From the NCBI GenBank assembly GCA_905221605.1, contig CAJNDS010002505.1, positions 1 to 64,000 on the forward strand: DNA of 64,000 nt, given 5' to 3'. The notes below the pieces were generated by a model that saw only the letters and a list, made by a program, of their open reading frames with translations, was not told the DNA's origin and made no database searches. The first letter of the stretch is position 1, and the number at the start of each line of letters is the position of its first letter. Positions 34,462 through 45,174 of this stretch are shown one piece after another. The position numbers and the translations under genes are program-made. This DNA is from Symbiodinium natans (lineage: Eukaryota; Sar; Dinophyceae; Suessiales; Symbiodiniaceae).

Positions 34462-35949
34462 TTTTCTTTGCTTCTGCAACTTTTTGAAAGATTGGGCCTC
34501 TGTCTTTATGTCGCTGATTAGCTGTTGGCACTCAGGAGACTGCCCATTACCGGATCGCTTGTGCTCCTGAATTTGGCGCACCTTTGTCCAGTAAGCCTGC
34601 TGAATGGGCCCTGCAACTGGCTGAGCCTTGCGAGGCGGTGGAAATTGCTCAGCAGTGACTCGAACCATCGTCCTGTCGATCGATTGCCAAGAGTTCTGCT
34701 CAGCCACACTCTTGACTACTTCAGCTGTTAGGTGCTTGGAATAAGCCTGCCAGTCTTCATCTTTTCGTCTAAAGCTGGCATCAAGTGCAGTGGCATCAAA
34801 GGGCTTTGGTGTGCTTGGGGGAGGACTGTATGGAGGAACAAACAGTTTGGCTCTGACCGGGAAGTGCTTGGAGCCATCCCGGTACGCTGCAACTGGAAAA
34901 TTCTTATCGGAGGAAGCCTCCTTCGACCGCCTCCGGGCATCCTGCAGTCGAACTAGCAGAAAATCAATTTGAGACTCATATGTACCATCGTTGTTTGCAT
35001 AAGTGCTTTTATGGCTGGAGGCCCATGTGTTGAGCGCTGTCAGCCCACAAGATCTGCACAGTTCTGGGAGCGATCTAACATCTGCATTGGCAAATCTGGC
35101 TCGGCGAGGCACACTGGGCCCAATGAAAGGACGCTCTGTGACTGCATGTGAGTTGAAATCACCGGCAACAAGCATAAAGTCTCTCAAAGGCACTCTGCGA
35201 AGGCGAGTCTCAAGTTGACTCAGCACATCCTTCCTCCGTCGTCTATTGTCCAACTTGGAGAGTTTGGAGTCCCAAACATGCTGATACAGATTGAGTAGAT
35301 GGATCCTAGACCTCTGCCAAGGAATCATGACATGCTGCAGGTGCCCTGGAATTATGGTGGTGCTGCGAATCTCTGAGAGCTGGGCCACGGATCGATGCAC
35401 AAGGACAACGAGGCCGGCTTTATGTCTACTCTCAGAGCCACAGGTGAGGACTGACCATGGACCTGAGCTGTAGGTTTGGTCCTGCTGCCAGTGGGATTCT
35501 TGCAGCAGCACAAGCTTGATGTTCTGATATTCTGGGGTTGCCAAAATGGCCAGAAGCTCATTCCAAACTCGACTCGTTATTGAACCTGCGTTCCAAGATA
35601 AAACCTCAATTTCAAATTTGTGGTGATACTGTCTGATCGGCTGAAAAGATTGCTTCTCTGGCTTCTCAGAGACTGCAAATTGGTCTTCATGGGCTCCTAG
35701 AGCCTGAGCGGTCAGAAGTCGGCCTTTGTAAAGTGCTGCTCCCTTCGCCAGGGCAACTTTACAAGCTCTTTGGTAGCTTCGCTTGCCGGTTTTGTTCATG
35801 GTTAGCTGACTTCGCTGCGCATGCTGCTCAGCTTCATCGGGGGGCGCTACTTCCCGAAACCCTCGATTCTGATCCATGGCTGGACCCTGGGACTTGGGAC
35901 CCAGGCACCCAAGAAAGCTCGCTACGGCTACGAGAAATAAAATCCTCAT
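34456..35949 (-). CDS. LINE ORF1: APE-type endonuclease
   Basis: The endonuclease nicks target DNA for target-primed reverse transcription. Catalytic landmarks are in order, numbered from 36072. They are VLSWNAG (Asn near 160), LLQESHW (Glu near 192), AGDFNSH (Asp/Asn near 304), SQIDFLLV (Asp near 368) and KHFPV (His near 402). The frame opens at 36072 but its first residues translate the GTT microsatellite as poly-valine. I chose the Met at 35949 (MRILFLVAVASFL); MDQNRGF at 35877 is the alternative. A basic segment (KTGKRSYQRACKVALAKG) precedes the nuclease. It stops at 34456, overlapping ORF2 in another phase. Confidence 0.8.
   Translation of the reverse strand: MRILFLVAVASFLGCLGPKSQGPAMDQNRGFREVAPPDEAEQHAQRSQLTMNKTGKRSYQRACKVALAKGAALYKGRLLTAQALGAHEDQFAVSEKPEKQSFQPIRQYHHKFEIEVLSWNAGSITSRVWNELLAILATPEYQNIKLVLLQESHWQQDQTYSSGPWSVLTCGSESRHKAGLVVLVHRSVAQLSEIRSTTIIPGHLQHVMIPWQRSRIHLLNLYQHVWDSKLSKLDNRRRRKDVLSQLETRLRRVPLRDFMLVAGDFNSHAVTERPFIGPSVPRRARFANADVRSLPELCRSCGLTALNTWASSHKSTYANNDGTYESQIDFLLVRLQDARRRSKEASSDKNFPVAAYRDGSKHFPVRAKLFVPPYSPPPSTPKPFDATALDASFRRKDEDWQAYSKHLTAEVVKSVAEQNSWQSIDRTMVRVTAEQFPPPRKAQPVAGPIQQAYWTKVRQIQEHKRSGNGQSPECQQLISDIKTEAQSFKKLQKQRKP
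34909..34921. repeat. Mini-hairpin inside ORF1
   Basis: GGAGG-AAG-CCTCC, the same sequence as in ORF2 and the 3' region. It lies in frame near the end of the nuclease domain (KEASSD). Confidence 0.65.
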
Positions 35950-35965
35950 CTTGGGCCAGAATCTT

Positions 35966-35966
<1 letters not shown>

Positions 35967-36036
<70 letters not shown>
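35967..36036. repeat. (CAA)n microsatellite at the retroelement 5' edge
   Basis: About 23 CAA triplets on the plus strand, equal to (GTT)n on the element strand. Confidence 0.95.
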
Positions 36037-36038
<2 letters not shown>

Positions 36039-36900
36039 GAAGCCAACTATTCCAACTATTCCAACTATTCAACTACTTCCGAAACAGTCCCGCTTTTTTG
36101 CCACCCATCCAGCCCAAGCTCTGAGAGTGCTGAGTGCTGAGGCCCCTACCAGCTTGGAACCTGCAGACTGTCCCTGAAACTGCCTGGCAAGCTTCGTGTT
36201 GTCAGCCTGAACGGGCATTGGAGCTACAACCGGCCAAACGATGCCGCATTCCAGCCCTGACTTTGAGCAGGGTGTAACCGAAGCATTCGCACCACTACGT
36301 AGAGTTCTCGACTTGTGGTTACAAGGAGCTTCAAGGTGGGGTTTCTGGAAATTGAAGAGCTTCGACGTGTTTTTGGGAGTGCCCTGTGGGGTTCGAGGGA
36401 TAAACCGCTTCACTGGGCACAAGGCAATTACGATGATGGGTGCCATTTGCGATGTTAACTTGGAAAAAGAAGCCTTTTAGTAAGGTCAGCTGGGAGGGAT
36501 CCCCAAAACAAGTGGGCTTAAGCAACACCGTGCCTGAGCTTGAACCGATTCCATGTGCCAGACCCGGTCAAGCCTGTGTCTGAATCAAAGCCGTGCGCTG
36601 TTGCTCAAGCTTGATGTCAGCCGCAAGTTTCGCAGCCTTAGAAAATGACAAGATCCGTGTGGCTTACAAAACATCAACCCTGATCAACGCGATGCGAAGT
36701 TGCAATTTAAATTTCCGGCTACAATATCAGAAGCTCGAAATCGCAGTATTGCACCATTGTCGCCACTGAGACATTCACAGTCACAAGGTGCCAACACAAG
36801 TGGCTGCGAGCCCCTGCTCCACAGTGATAACATCAAATGGAGCCATACGAGTGGCATTTACTGCGTTCTCGCTCTCCTGCTTCTGCAGTTCGTTGATGCC
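36037..36900. other. Gap without a recognised gene
   Basis: Short frames only. AACTATTCC is repeated three times at about 36043-36071, next to the CAA tract. Confidence 0.35.
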
Positions 36901-36919
36901 TTGGAGCATTTTCAAGTTT

Positions 36920-37180
36920 GCATGGCTGCGGCTTGCTTGTAAGCCCGTCGATGTGTAGGCCGCGAGCCTTTCGCCTAAGCCCAGCACGCATGGTAGTCTC
37001 CTTGATGATTTCCTGCAATACCGCAGCCGTGGCGGCATCCACCGAATCCTCAAGCTCAACTAGCCAAGTAAGGTTGAATGCGATGCATGTGACCAAACGG
37101 GGAAACCATGCTAGTATGGAGTACAGTACAGAATCACTGCTGTTGAAAGCTCGTGCAGCCCAGGCACGAAGCGGGTGATC
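36920..37180 (-). CDS. Coding-like exon, unidentified
   Basis: The frame reads FNSSDSVLYSILAWFPRLV, CIAFNLTWLVELEDSVDAAT and AAVLQEIIKETTMRAGLRRK. A hydrophobic segment is followed by an amphipathic helix and a basic stretch. Composition is strongly protein-like, but I recognise no family. Confidence 0.35.
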
Positions 37181-37390
37181 TCCAAGCTCTGCACCACAAC
37201 TCCGCGGTCCGAATAGAACGGGTCTGCAGCCTACTGGTACAATGCAAATCGCATCAAGGGACATCTTTTCCATATCGCTCTGAAGGCAGATCCCGCCTGA
37301 CGGTCGAAGGTGGCCTGTGTCAGATTGTTGAATCCGTTCATGAACTGGGCCAAGGTGAGCCTTGCACATGGCCGGGGGCTGCCATTTCAA

Positions 37391-40114
37391 CTATGGCGCA
37401 TGGCAGAGGTTCGGGGTATTTGCACTGTACATCAGAATTTGCTCCGATTTCAAGCTCCCACAGCGCCTGCCAACTTCCTGGATCATTCCGGATCGCGCCT
37501 TGCTGTCGCAAGCACTACCAGTACTCCCTCCTTTCTCCACCTCGCATATAGGAGAGAGCCAGAATCTGAAACCCTTTCATCTGCTAGAGCTCGCCCGTAG
37601 TTCGCCCCATCGTGCTGCAATTAACGGTGAATCAACACGCGATCCTTCCATCACAAAATCTAGATCTTGAACAGTTTGCCCCTCTTCCTCACATACTCAC
37701 ATAAGAGGCACCTACGGGGAACAGTAACAAGTTCATGGGTCATGTGAGGAGGCCTGATCGACAACATAAGTTCTTTCAAGTCTTGTCAGGTCGCTCGCTG
37801 AGAAATATCGCCAGGGGCATCCGAGGTCATGGAGACCATCGTCATGACATCGGTCACCTGAAGCAAACTCAACCCTCGCTGGAGTAACTGGGGTGGCCGA
37901 GGACCTTGGCACTCTGAAGACTCTGAATCATGCACCTAAGCCGAACTGGAGCCCTGCGGGCTGACATCTCTTTTCCGTCATGGAAAATTGGCCTGCCAGA
38001 AGATGGTGCCCTCCAGCTTGAGCTTCACATTGTCGCTAGTTCGAACCTTCTATCATCAGATTCGAAATTACAGGAGTGAAAGGTCAAGAACCTCCAATCG
38101 CAGCAGCCTGAGCTTGTCATTCTCATTCGGTCATGCCAAGTTCTTGGATGTTCTTGGCATGCGTGTAAGGTTTCCTCGCCTCGTTTTGGAAGAACATCTT
38201 CTGTGCACGCAGATCGATCATGGAAATATTCACCTTGGGAACCGGATCCTCCAGCACCTCAGTGTCTGCAAGGACCACCGCATGCCTGATGGTCGTACCC
38301 ATGTGCGGCTGGCTCTGAAAAGCTGCACACTACCAATTGCTCAAACAACCTAACTACAGCCTGATGTGGGTAAATCTGCAACCCTCACTGTGAAACAACA
38401 CAATCATACAAGGCACTGGAGAAGTGTAGGCCGACCAACGGAACTCCATCAGTGAGGTGTAGGGTGGCAAAAAGAAGGCAGTGGCACCACCCGCACCCGT
38501 CTTCAAAGTCACCGTGCCGGCAATGTCGCGCGTGACGCAGGCCTACCGTAGTGTAGGAAGCAACATGTGATTTAGGTCCAGCTCATGGTTCTGTTTGGCT
38601 ACGATCTGAGAGAGACAGCCCGGTCGCATCATGTTTCGGGGGATTGTTTGCCTTTTTGCCCCTGTCCCTGCGCGATGGCCTGGTGAGGCAGTACCAAGAT
38701 CTTGCGCTGAGATTCAATCACACGCTCATATGGCAGGGGGATGAAGACACCCTGCGTCGAGTCGAGACGCTGTTGGCCGGTCTGCCTGTCAGCGTTTTGT
38801 TTTGGAAACGAACGGCAAGTGGCTGGACGACCGAAGATCGAATGCATGTCAGCACGATACAAAAAACACTATCGTTGCACCGCTGCCTGTTGAGCACCTT
38901 GACGGCTGTTTGGCTGTCGACATACACAGCCTTCTGCTTTCCCTCCGGCGCAGTCTCCACAGGCATTGGTACTACAACCTCAGTCGAAATCGAGCACACC
39001 TCTGTTGCACTCACAACAGCTGAAGAAAACCTCGTTCTCTTCTTCTTCTTCTTCTTCTTTTGAACTCCGAGGTTGGGAGGGAAGATGTGCGGAGTATTCT
39101 CCAACCTTCGCAAGTCGTTCATTCTCTCTCGCCCACTTTTCTCGTGAATCACTCTGAGAACCTAGGGTGGTTCTGTCACGCTGTCCATTAACATTTGTTC
39201 AGGACGCGCGTGGTGGTCCAAGCTTGGAGGCCATGTTTGTCCTCTGCTTGCTTGGCCTACATATGCCTACATTCCTTCCAGTGGGTGAAGGGCCGAGACC
39301 CGGTGAAGTCACACAGTCCCTCTTAGGAAAATCGTTTGACGGTTCTCTCAGCCCTCCAAGCGTCCAAATCACAGCAAAACATCAACGGTTTCCTTGTTTC
39401 CTGCCAGCATGCCTAATCCCCCCGCAGAGGGTCGCCCAAAAAAGGCGCATGCACAGTAACTTGGTTCAAACGGTCCATGTCAGTCCAACAACGGTTCTTT
39501 CTTTCTGTCCTTCCCTCTGTCTTTCTTTCTTTGGTTGTTTGTTTATATTTAAAATTTATTATGCTTTTACTTTTCCTTTTGCTTCTTTCTTCTTCGTGTT
39601 CTTCTGCACGCGTCTTTCTCTCGCTCTCTCACTCTCTCTCTCTCTCTCTCTCGCCCATCTTGCGCCACAGCTGTTGGTAACACTGCATGCAGCTGTGACA
39701 TACGCAACTCTTCCTAATGAATTGTTCGATGCTCATGTTGAATGCTGATTTACGCAGCCGACCTAGTTTCAATGTTGCCATCCGTCTATTCAGCAATGTG
39801 GGCGAATTGAAGACATTCAATGCAGTGTAGCCTCTCGGTTCAGGGGGAGGGGGGCACGTGTCTGCACACAGCTTTACTCCTGCACCATCAGTATCTGCAG
39901 GCGCGCCGACTCTGACGCTGCAGGCCAGCTGCTGCTGGTCCACGCTCCACCCGCTCTTCACCCGACTGGCCGTTCACCAGGCGCAGGTATGAGTCCTTTG
40001 GTGCCGGATCAGAGCAAGTACGACAGAGGGTCGACATGCTTCGACATTACTCCGTGCTCCGACAAGACGTGAAGATTCTTCTGCACTGCCTATGACACAC
40101 GCACACAGACACCC
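37391..40114. other. Gap with ambiguous coding signal at 38640-39060
   Basis: At 38640-39060 the plus strand (RDGLVRQYQDLALRFNHTLI) and the minus strand (EVVVPMPVETAPEGKQKAVY) both look weakly coding. TTC triplets lie at about 39038-39059 and a TC run at about 39623-39652. Nothing else was recognised. Confidence 0.25.
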
Positions 40115-40167
40115 ACCCATCCACCCACCCACCCACACACACACACAAACACACGCACGCACGCACG

Positions 40168-40214
<47 letters not shown>
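40115..40214. repeat. CA-rich microsatellite
   Basis: CCCA, CA, CGCA and CA runs follow each other, a smaller version of the 22.4-23.2 kb block. Confidence 0.9.
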
Positions 40215-40216
<2 letters not shown>

Positions 40217-40429
40217 GGGAACGAGCAACAGGGTAAACCCCGGGCAAAAGATTATACAATACCAACAATACAAACTTTGGAAGGTGTTCCAACTTTTCCA
40301 ATACTAGAGGATCAGACATGCAGCCCTTCATGCAGGCGCTCTGGATAGATACAACCAAAGGTGATACACAAAACCTATTTAAACAGATCACCACAAGAGC
40401 AGGTTCGTTTACACCCCTCCCTGGGGGCG

Positions 40430-40890
40430 TCTTCCTTGGACTGTGACCCCCAGGAACCCCCCAGAGAGAGCAGCGGTCTTGTTTGCACACGCGCGCGCTA
40501 GCGCAAGCCCGCCCGCACATGCGCGAGCGCTGACACGCACTGGCATCAAGCGCCGGCCCAAGTCCTTCTCCAGCACCCACTTGTCCGCGACCCTCAGAAG
40601 CTCTTCGTAGGGGCCGACTTGGAGAAGCTGTGGGCCGAGCTCGTTGCGAGTTTGGCCTCGAACACATGAATTAGACATTTTAGACCAAAGAGAGTGTAGC
40701 AGAGGGAAGAAGGGGGCGACTACGCCGAGAACACGCGATGCGGCCAACGGTGAGGAGCCTGTCAAGTGGTCCTTCACCACAGCGTACATGAGCGGCTCAA
40801 GCAAGACCGCGTTCTTCTCCTCCTGGATCCTGTCCTCTCGAAGGAGAAGGTACAGCACGAGAGCAAGCTCACAGCCACCACGACTTGATC
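40430..40890 (-). CDS. Coding-like exon, unidentified
   Basis: The frame reads ELALVLYLLLREDRIQEEKN, AVLLEPLMYAVVKDHLTG and VLGVVAPFFPLLHSLWSKM, all helical, then LLQVGPYEELLRVADKWVLE. Composition is convincing for an exon of a large alpha-helical protein. The 3' part near 40450-40520 is GC-rich and probably intronic. No family was recognised. Confidence 0.35.
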
Positions 40891-43350
40891 AGTGCAGCCG
40901 CGGATCATACGGCTGCGGGACAAACATGCCCTTTGTCGTCACCAGCCTTTTCATCCCGGAGGTCTTGTTCCTCAGACAGCACTGCATCATCACACATCCA
41001 CAGACATCCACTTGGGCTTTGTTTGTACCACGCTCGGCATAAGCTCAAATCAGCTTAGCGGTGTGATCTACTGGGCTTGCGGGTCGACGGGAGTTTAACA
41101 ACATGTTAAAATGTCATGTATTTATTGACAACAGCGGCAAGTGTCTCAACAAGGACCGCGTTGGTCTGGCCAATCACAATGCTTGTCTCCACGCCTGAGG
41201 GCCACTCCTGTCAAAGTTGGTGGTGTGGCGCTAAGCTGGCCGCAGCAAGCCTGCATGCTGCCTGCTTTGCGATATGACGCCCTAGGACACCCTACCTCTC
41301 TTGGCTCTGGCACCAAGATTTGCGGACCACCTTCCTTGGCACTCTTTGGACAAATCAGGTCTGCGGTATCAACCCACAAATTCGACAGAAGGCACCTACA
41401 GCCAATAAGCATGACTAGGGAGAGGCTGATCGCGACAAACTGTCTGGCACGGGCTCATGATATAGCATGGCTGGGTGATGATTAAATTCGGCGGAAAAGT
41501 TGTGATTCCAGAAGAAGCACCAGGATGTGCAAAGTATTTGTAGTTCTATTTTTGGGGGATGGTAGACGATCCTGGGTGATATGTGAAACCCTTGTGAAGT
41601 TTGTGATTGTGATAGAATGGGGGTTTCTTTCAGACAGAAACTGTGAACATTCTGCGAACTATGTCATGTGTGTCCTGTTTGCAGGCCTGCTTTTTTACCT
41701 CCTGGCAACCCTCCATCTTGCGTAAATATTGGAATTGCAAAGTGTCTGGCTAATTGTATTCATTCAGTGAATTTCCCCTTGAACAAGCGTCAACACCCAT
41801 TAGCGTAACTCAATCCAGGCAGAGTTGCGACAGTCTCCTCTGCACCACCTCACCTTCCCCTGCCACCCCGCACCAGCTGTGACGCTGTCTGGCCCGCCCC
41901 GCCTCCTACTCCCTGCCCCCGCTGGCCTGCCGGAAGAAATCTCTTTTCAAGGGCTCTGACTCGAAAGAATGATTCCGCACCCAGCAGAATGACTCCATCA
42001 GAGTAGCCTCAAACATGAGAGAAGATGCCAAAAAGCCTTCTGGCCACAGAAGGCTCCGCCAGACCTACACAGCCACAGAACAGCGATTCCGAGTGGAATG
42101 AGAATCAATAAAGACGCGCCACACGAAAGAGCCTCAGAAAAGCACAGTACTGTATACTTGGCAGACGGTGACTGTTGCGTTCCTGGGCGGAGTAGCTAAA
42201 CTGATATTAAATATGTTTGTTGCTCGGAACTCGGAAACTACGTATTTGCTGTTATGTGAGACGTGTTGTGCACATCCCTTTACCAGCCCGAAAAGTTTTT
42301 TGTAGCAGATGTGGCGGGGGGGGGGAGGTCTGGACAGCACCGACATGAACTAAAAACATCGGATTCTGAGCCAGAGATTCTACACGAATTCACACATATT
42401 GCACAGATTCCAACAACAGATTGCAGGCCATGTTCCGGAAAACTGGGATTTACACTTCATTCAGAGGTTGCAAGGAATCAGGAATATCACATTCATTATC
42501 AACATCAGCAGCTCACCAGCAGTACCTGGCAAACGAGCTGCAACACGCTCGAGACCCGTGAGCCGGTCAATGAGACGTACATACTCCATCTTCTGCAAGA
42601 CGATCTTCTCCTGCCCCGCTTCTCAGCATGGTTGTGGCTGATGGGTTCGCCATGGGCTGAAGGCTGTAAATTGATGTAAATGGCATGTTGAGAAGGCAGT
42701 CCTTGATCTCAACCAGGCTTTCCCAGGCGTCCATGAACACCTCTCAAGATGCTGTGGCTGTTTAGACATCTTGCGGTTCCTACTGTACGCATCTTAGCCC
42801 TCAGCTCGCCTGCCCCGGCCCAGGCTCATGTCGTAAGAGCCTCACTCTCTGCCCACTGCCAACAGTCGCACCGGGAGGGCGGGTATGCGCTGCTAGAGTG
42901 CAATACTGTGAGATTGATGGGATTGGAGCTTGCTTGTCTGCAATCCTCTCTGCTCAGTGACTCGACAGTACCATCAGGTGTAGCTACCCGCAAAGCATCG
43001 CGACAATCCTGGTCTTGGGTTTCCTGAAGGTATTTGAAGGTCTAGCAGTCTAGCAGCCTAGATTTCCAGATTCAAGCCTGATTGCTGTGTCCTCTCGTGC
43101 TTCAGCACTGCATACTGGCGAGCAGTCACCATAATCGCATCCCGGATCTCATGCCTCTCAGATGATGCAGACACTGGCTCTTGTGGTGTGGGTAGCAGTG
43201 GTATGCATCGCATCGTGAGTTGAGCCTGTAAGCCTTTTCAACACTCAGCAAAGAAGGCCCAGCCCTGTCGAACAGGGTTGTCCCAAGACAGAAGGGCCCG
43301 AAGAGCATCCAAACTGTTCCAGGAGAAGCATAGCAGACCAAATCTAGCTT
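40891..43350. other. Gap without a recognised gene
   Basis: Only short frames. A G-run lies at about 42313-42325. Confidence 0.3.
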
Positions 43351-43353
43351 GAA

Positions 43354-43575
43354 TCAAAGACCGTGGATCCTGTTGTGATCTGCTGTCTGCACCCTCAACC
43401 CTATCTCTGAGCAGAGCTCCTGTTGAAGCCGTTCACTATTGCCTGGCCTCGTGCTCGGCCAGATAATCTTCGTGAAGGGGCCTTGCTCCGTGGTGCGTCC
43501 AGTGTTGCTGATGTACACCACCTGCTGGCGGTCGTTCACGTACTTGACCTCGGAGGTATAGCAGTATAGCAACAT
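43354..43575 (-). CDS. Coding-like exon, unidentified
   Basis: The frame reads EVKYVNDRQQVVYISNTGRT followed by TEQGPFTKIIWPSTRPGNSE. Beta-strand-like and protein-like in composition. No domain was recognised. Confidence 0.3.
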   Translation of the reverse strand: MLLYCYTSEVKYVNDRQQVVYISNTGRTTEQGPFTKIIWPSTRPGNSERLQQELCSEIGLRVQTADHNRIHGL

Positions 43576-44950
43576 TCACACCCTGGAGCCGGTGGAGGAT
43601 GCACAAAAGATCCTCGCAAATGGCTCAAGATTCAAGACCAATGCCCAATGAGCATGGTGCCAATATGTGCCATTATAAAACTGCTCCACGCAATGAGCTG
43701 TGCTCTGCTGCAACTATGTGGTGCCCAAAGTCCAAAGGCAACTCCAAGGTGCGCTAGTGCCCAGCACGATGAAGAAGATCCTGGGGTGGTTGGAGCGTGT
43801 TGGAGCTGGGGATTGACAGCTTTCAAACTCTACAGTGCCCGAGACCCACATCTTCAGTTCTGCAATTTTGTAACGTTGTGAACCAACGTAACTTCTGCAG
43901 AAGGTCAGCCAACCGAGACAGCAGCCCCCTCCTCGGCAACGCATTTTGGGTTCAGGGTTTGTAGTGTTCACTTGTGTGCTCCTCATGCACCGGGTGGTTC
44001 CGCCACTGTGGACCCAGCCGCCCTCCTAGAGCTCCAGCATGTGTACAAAGCTAAGGCTGCGGCCGCAAACTTTAATCGCACACTTCTTCTCTTCGCTGAG
44101 GGAATCCATGGTCCTCATCGGAAGCTTGGCTTGCCAGCCCGGACGACCTGATGCCTGATGCCGATGGCAAGCTCCAGAGTCCTTGAATCTGCGCCGGCCC
44201 CACAGTCTGATTGGGCTTGAGGCAACGGCTGCGCTTATCAACACCAGGATCCAACCAGCGGAAGCAATGAGTATCAGGGAGGTGTGAACGCTCGCAAGCT
44301 GCTACCTTGCCCTGCCCTTTTGCCGACGTATTGGAAGAGAGCAACGCGCAGGCGTCACGGATCAAAAAGACAAACCGTGACTTGTTTGGGCCGGCTCCAT
44401 CGGCCATAATGGTCTGCTTATGGTCCGGGCAGTGGCAAACCACCACGACAGCAACTTAGACCATAGCGAGGCTGCTCAGCTCAAGCACGATTATCAAGTA
44501 CTATGAAGTTAAGCCATGCCACGCCCCGACCAGCTCAAGCGACACAATTCCGGCTCACTGCTTGCAGTGCACGGTGCTGCGGTCGGGCAGAACGTCGAGG
44601 TGGCAAGAGCCGCGGGCACGGTGCTCCATCCAATCCTCCACAATGCGTCACAATCCATTCGCGGGACCAACATTCTTAAGTGGGCTCTATATGCTCTATA
44701 TGAATCTGTCGGTGTCTCGTTCTGCCTGTACAGCTATGCACTGGCTATGCAAAATGAGGTTGCGAGCAGCATTGCGGGACTGCAATGAGAGAAGATGTCC
44801 TCCAGCTGGGACTCAGGGCAAGCACACTGAGCTCGATAGTACTGGTATTTGCACCTCCGTGAGCGTTTGGGGCACTGAAGCTTCCAGGGTCTATGTGGAG
44901 GCATTCCAAATTCAAAGCTGCTGGGCAACTGCGGATAGGTGAGGCATGTG
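43576..44950. other. Gap without a recognised gene
   Basis: Short frames on both strands. A minus-strand piece near 44395-44290 (GPNKSRFVFLIRDACALLSS) is weakly coding-like. Confidence 0.25.
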
Positions 44951-44959
44951 ATTCATGTG

Positions 44960-45174
44960 CAAGATGCGGACTCGGGGACTGCAGGAGATGAAAGAGGCCT
45001 TGTGTCCTCCTCCCCGAGCTCACGGGCACAGCGCGCAAAGACCGTGAAGCGCAGGATGCAGTTGTTGGACTGGTTGGTCAGCGACAGGAACCGCGGATCG
45101 TCCATGTGAGGATGGGCGGCGTTGACGGCATCGAGGCTCGCCGCATGGAAGACCCTCTCCTTCGCGTTCGACAT
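44960..45174 (-). CDS. Coding-like exon, unidentified
   Basis: The frame reads NAKERVFHAASLDAVNAAHP, then HMDDPRFLSLTNQSNNCILR and FTVFARCARELGEED. Composition is protein-like; the family is unknown. Confidence 0.3.

Larger units (their letters stand above)
29726..36036 (-). mobile_element. Non-LTR retrotransposon (LINE), endonuclease / RT / zinc fingers / USP-like protease
   Basis: The element reads right to left. The 5' end abuts a (GTT)n tract at about 35967-36036. ORF1 (APE-type endonuclease) is followed by overlapping ORF2 (reverse transcriptase, zinc fingers, USP-like domain) and then about 1.4 kb of non-coding 3' region, with another (GTT)n tract beyond 29725. The exact 3' end is not defined, and 29726 is the farthest reasonable limit. 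ORFs are intact except for the ORF1/ORF2 phase change, so the copy is young or functional. No LTRs and no RNase H were seen. Confidence 0.75.

Noticed and set aside
36000-36072. Poly-valine N-terminus of LINE ORF1 as a real membrane segment
   Set aside because: It is the in-frame translation of the GTT microsatellite; a downstream Met is more likely.
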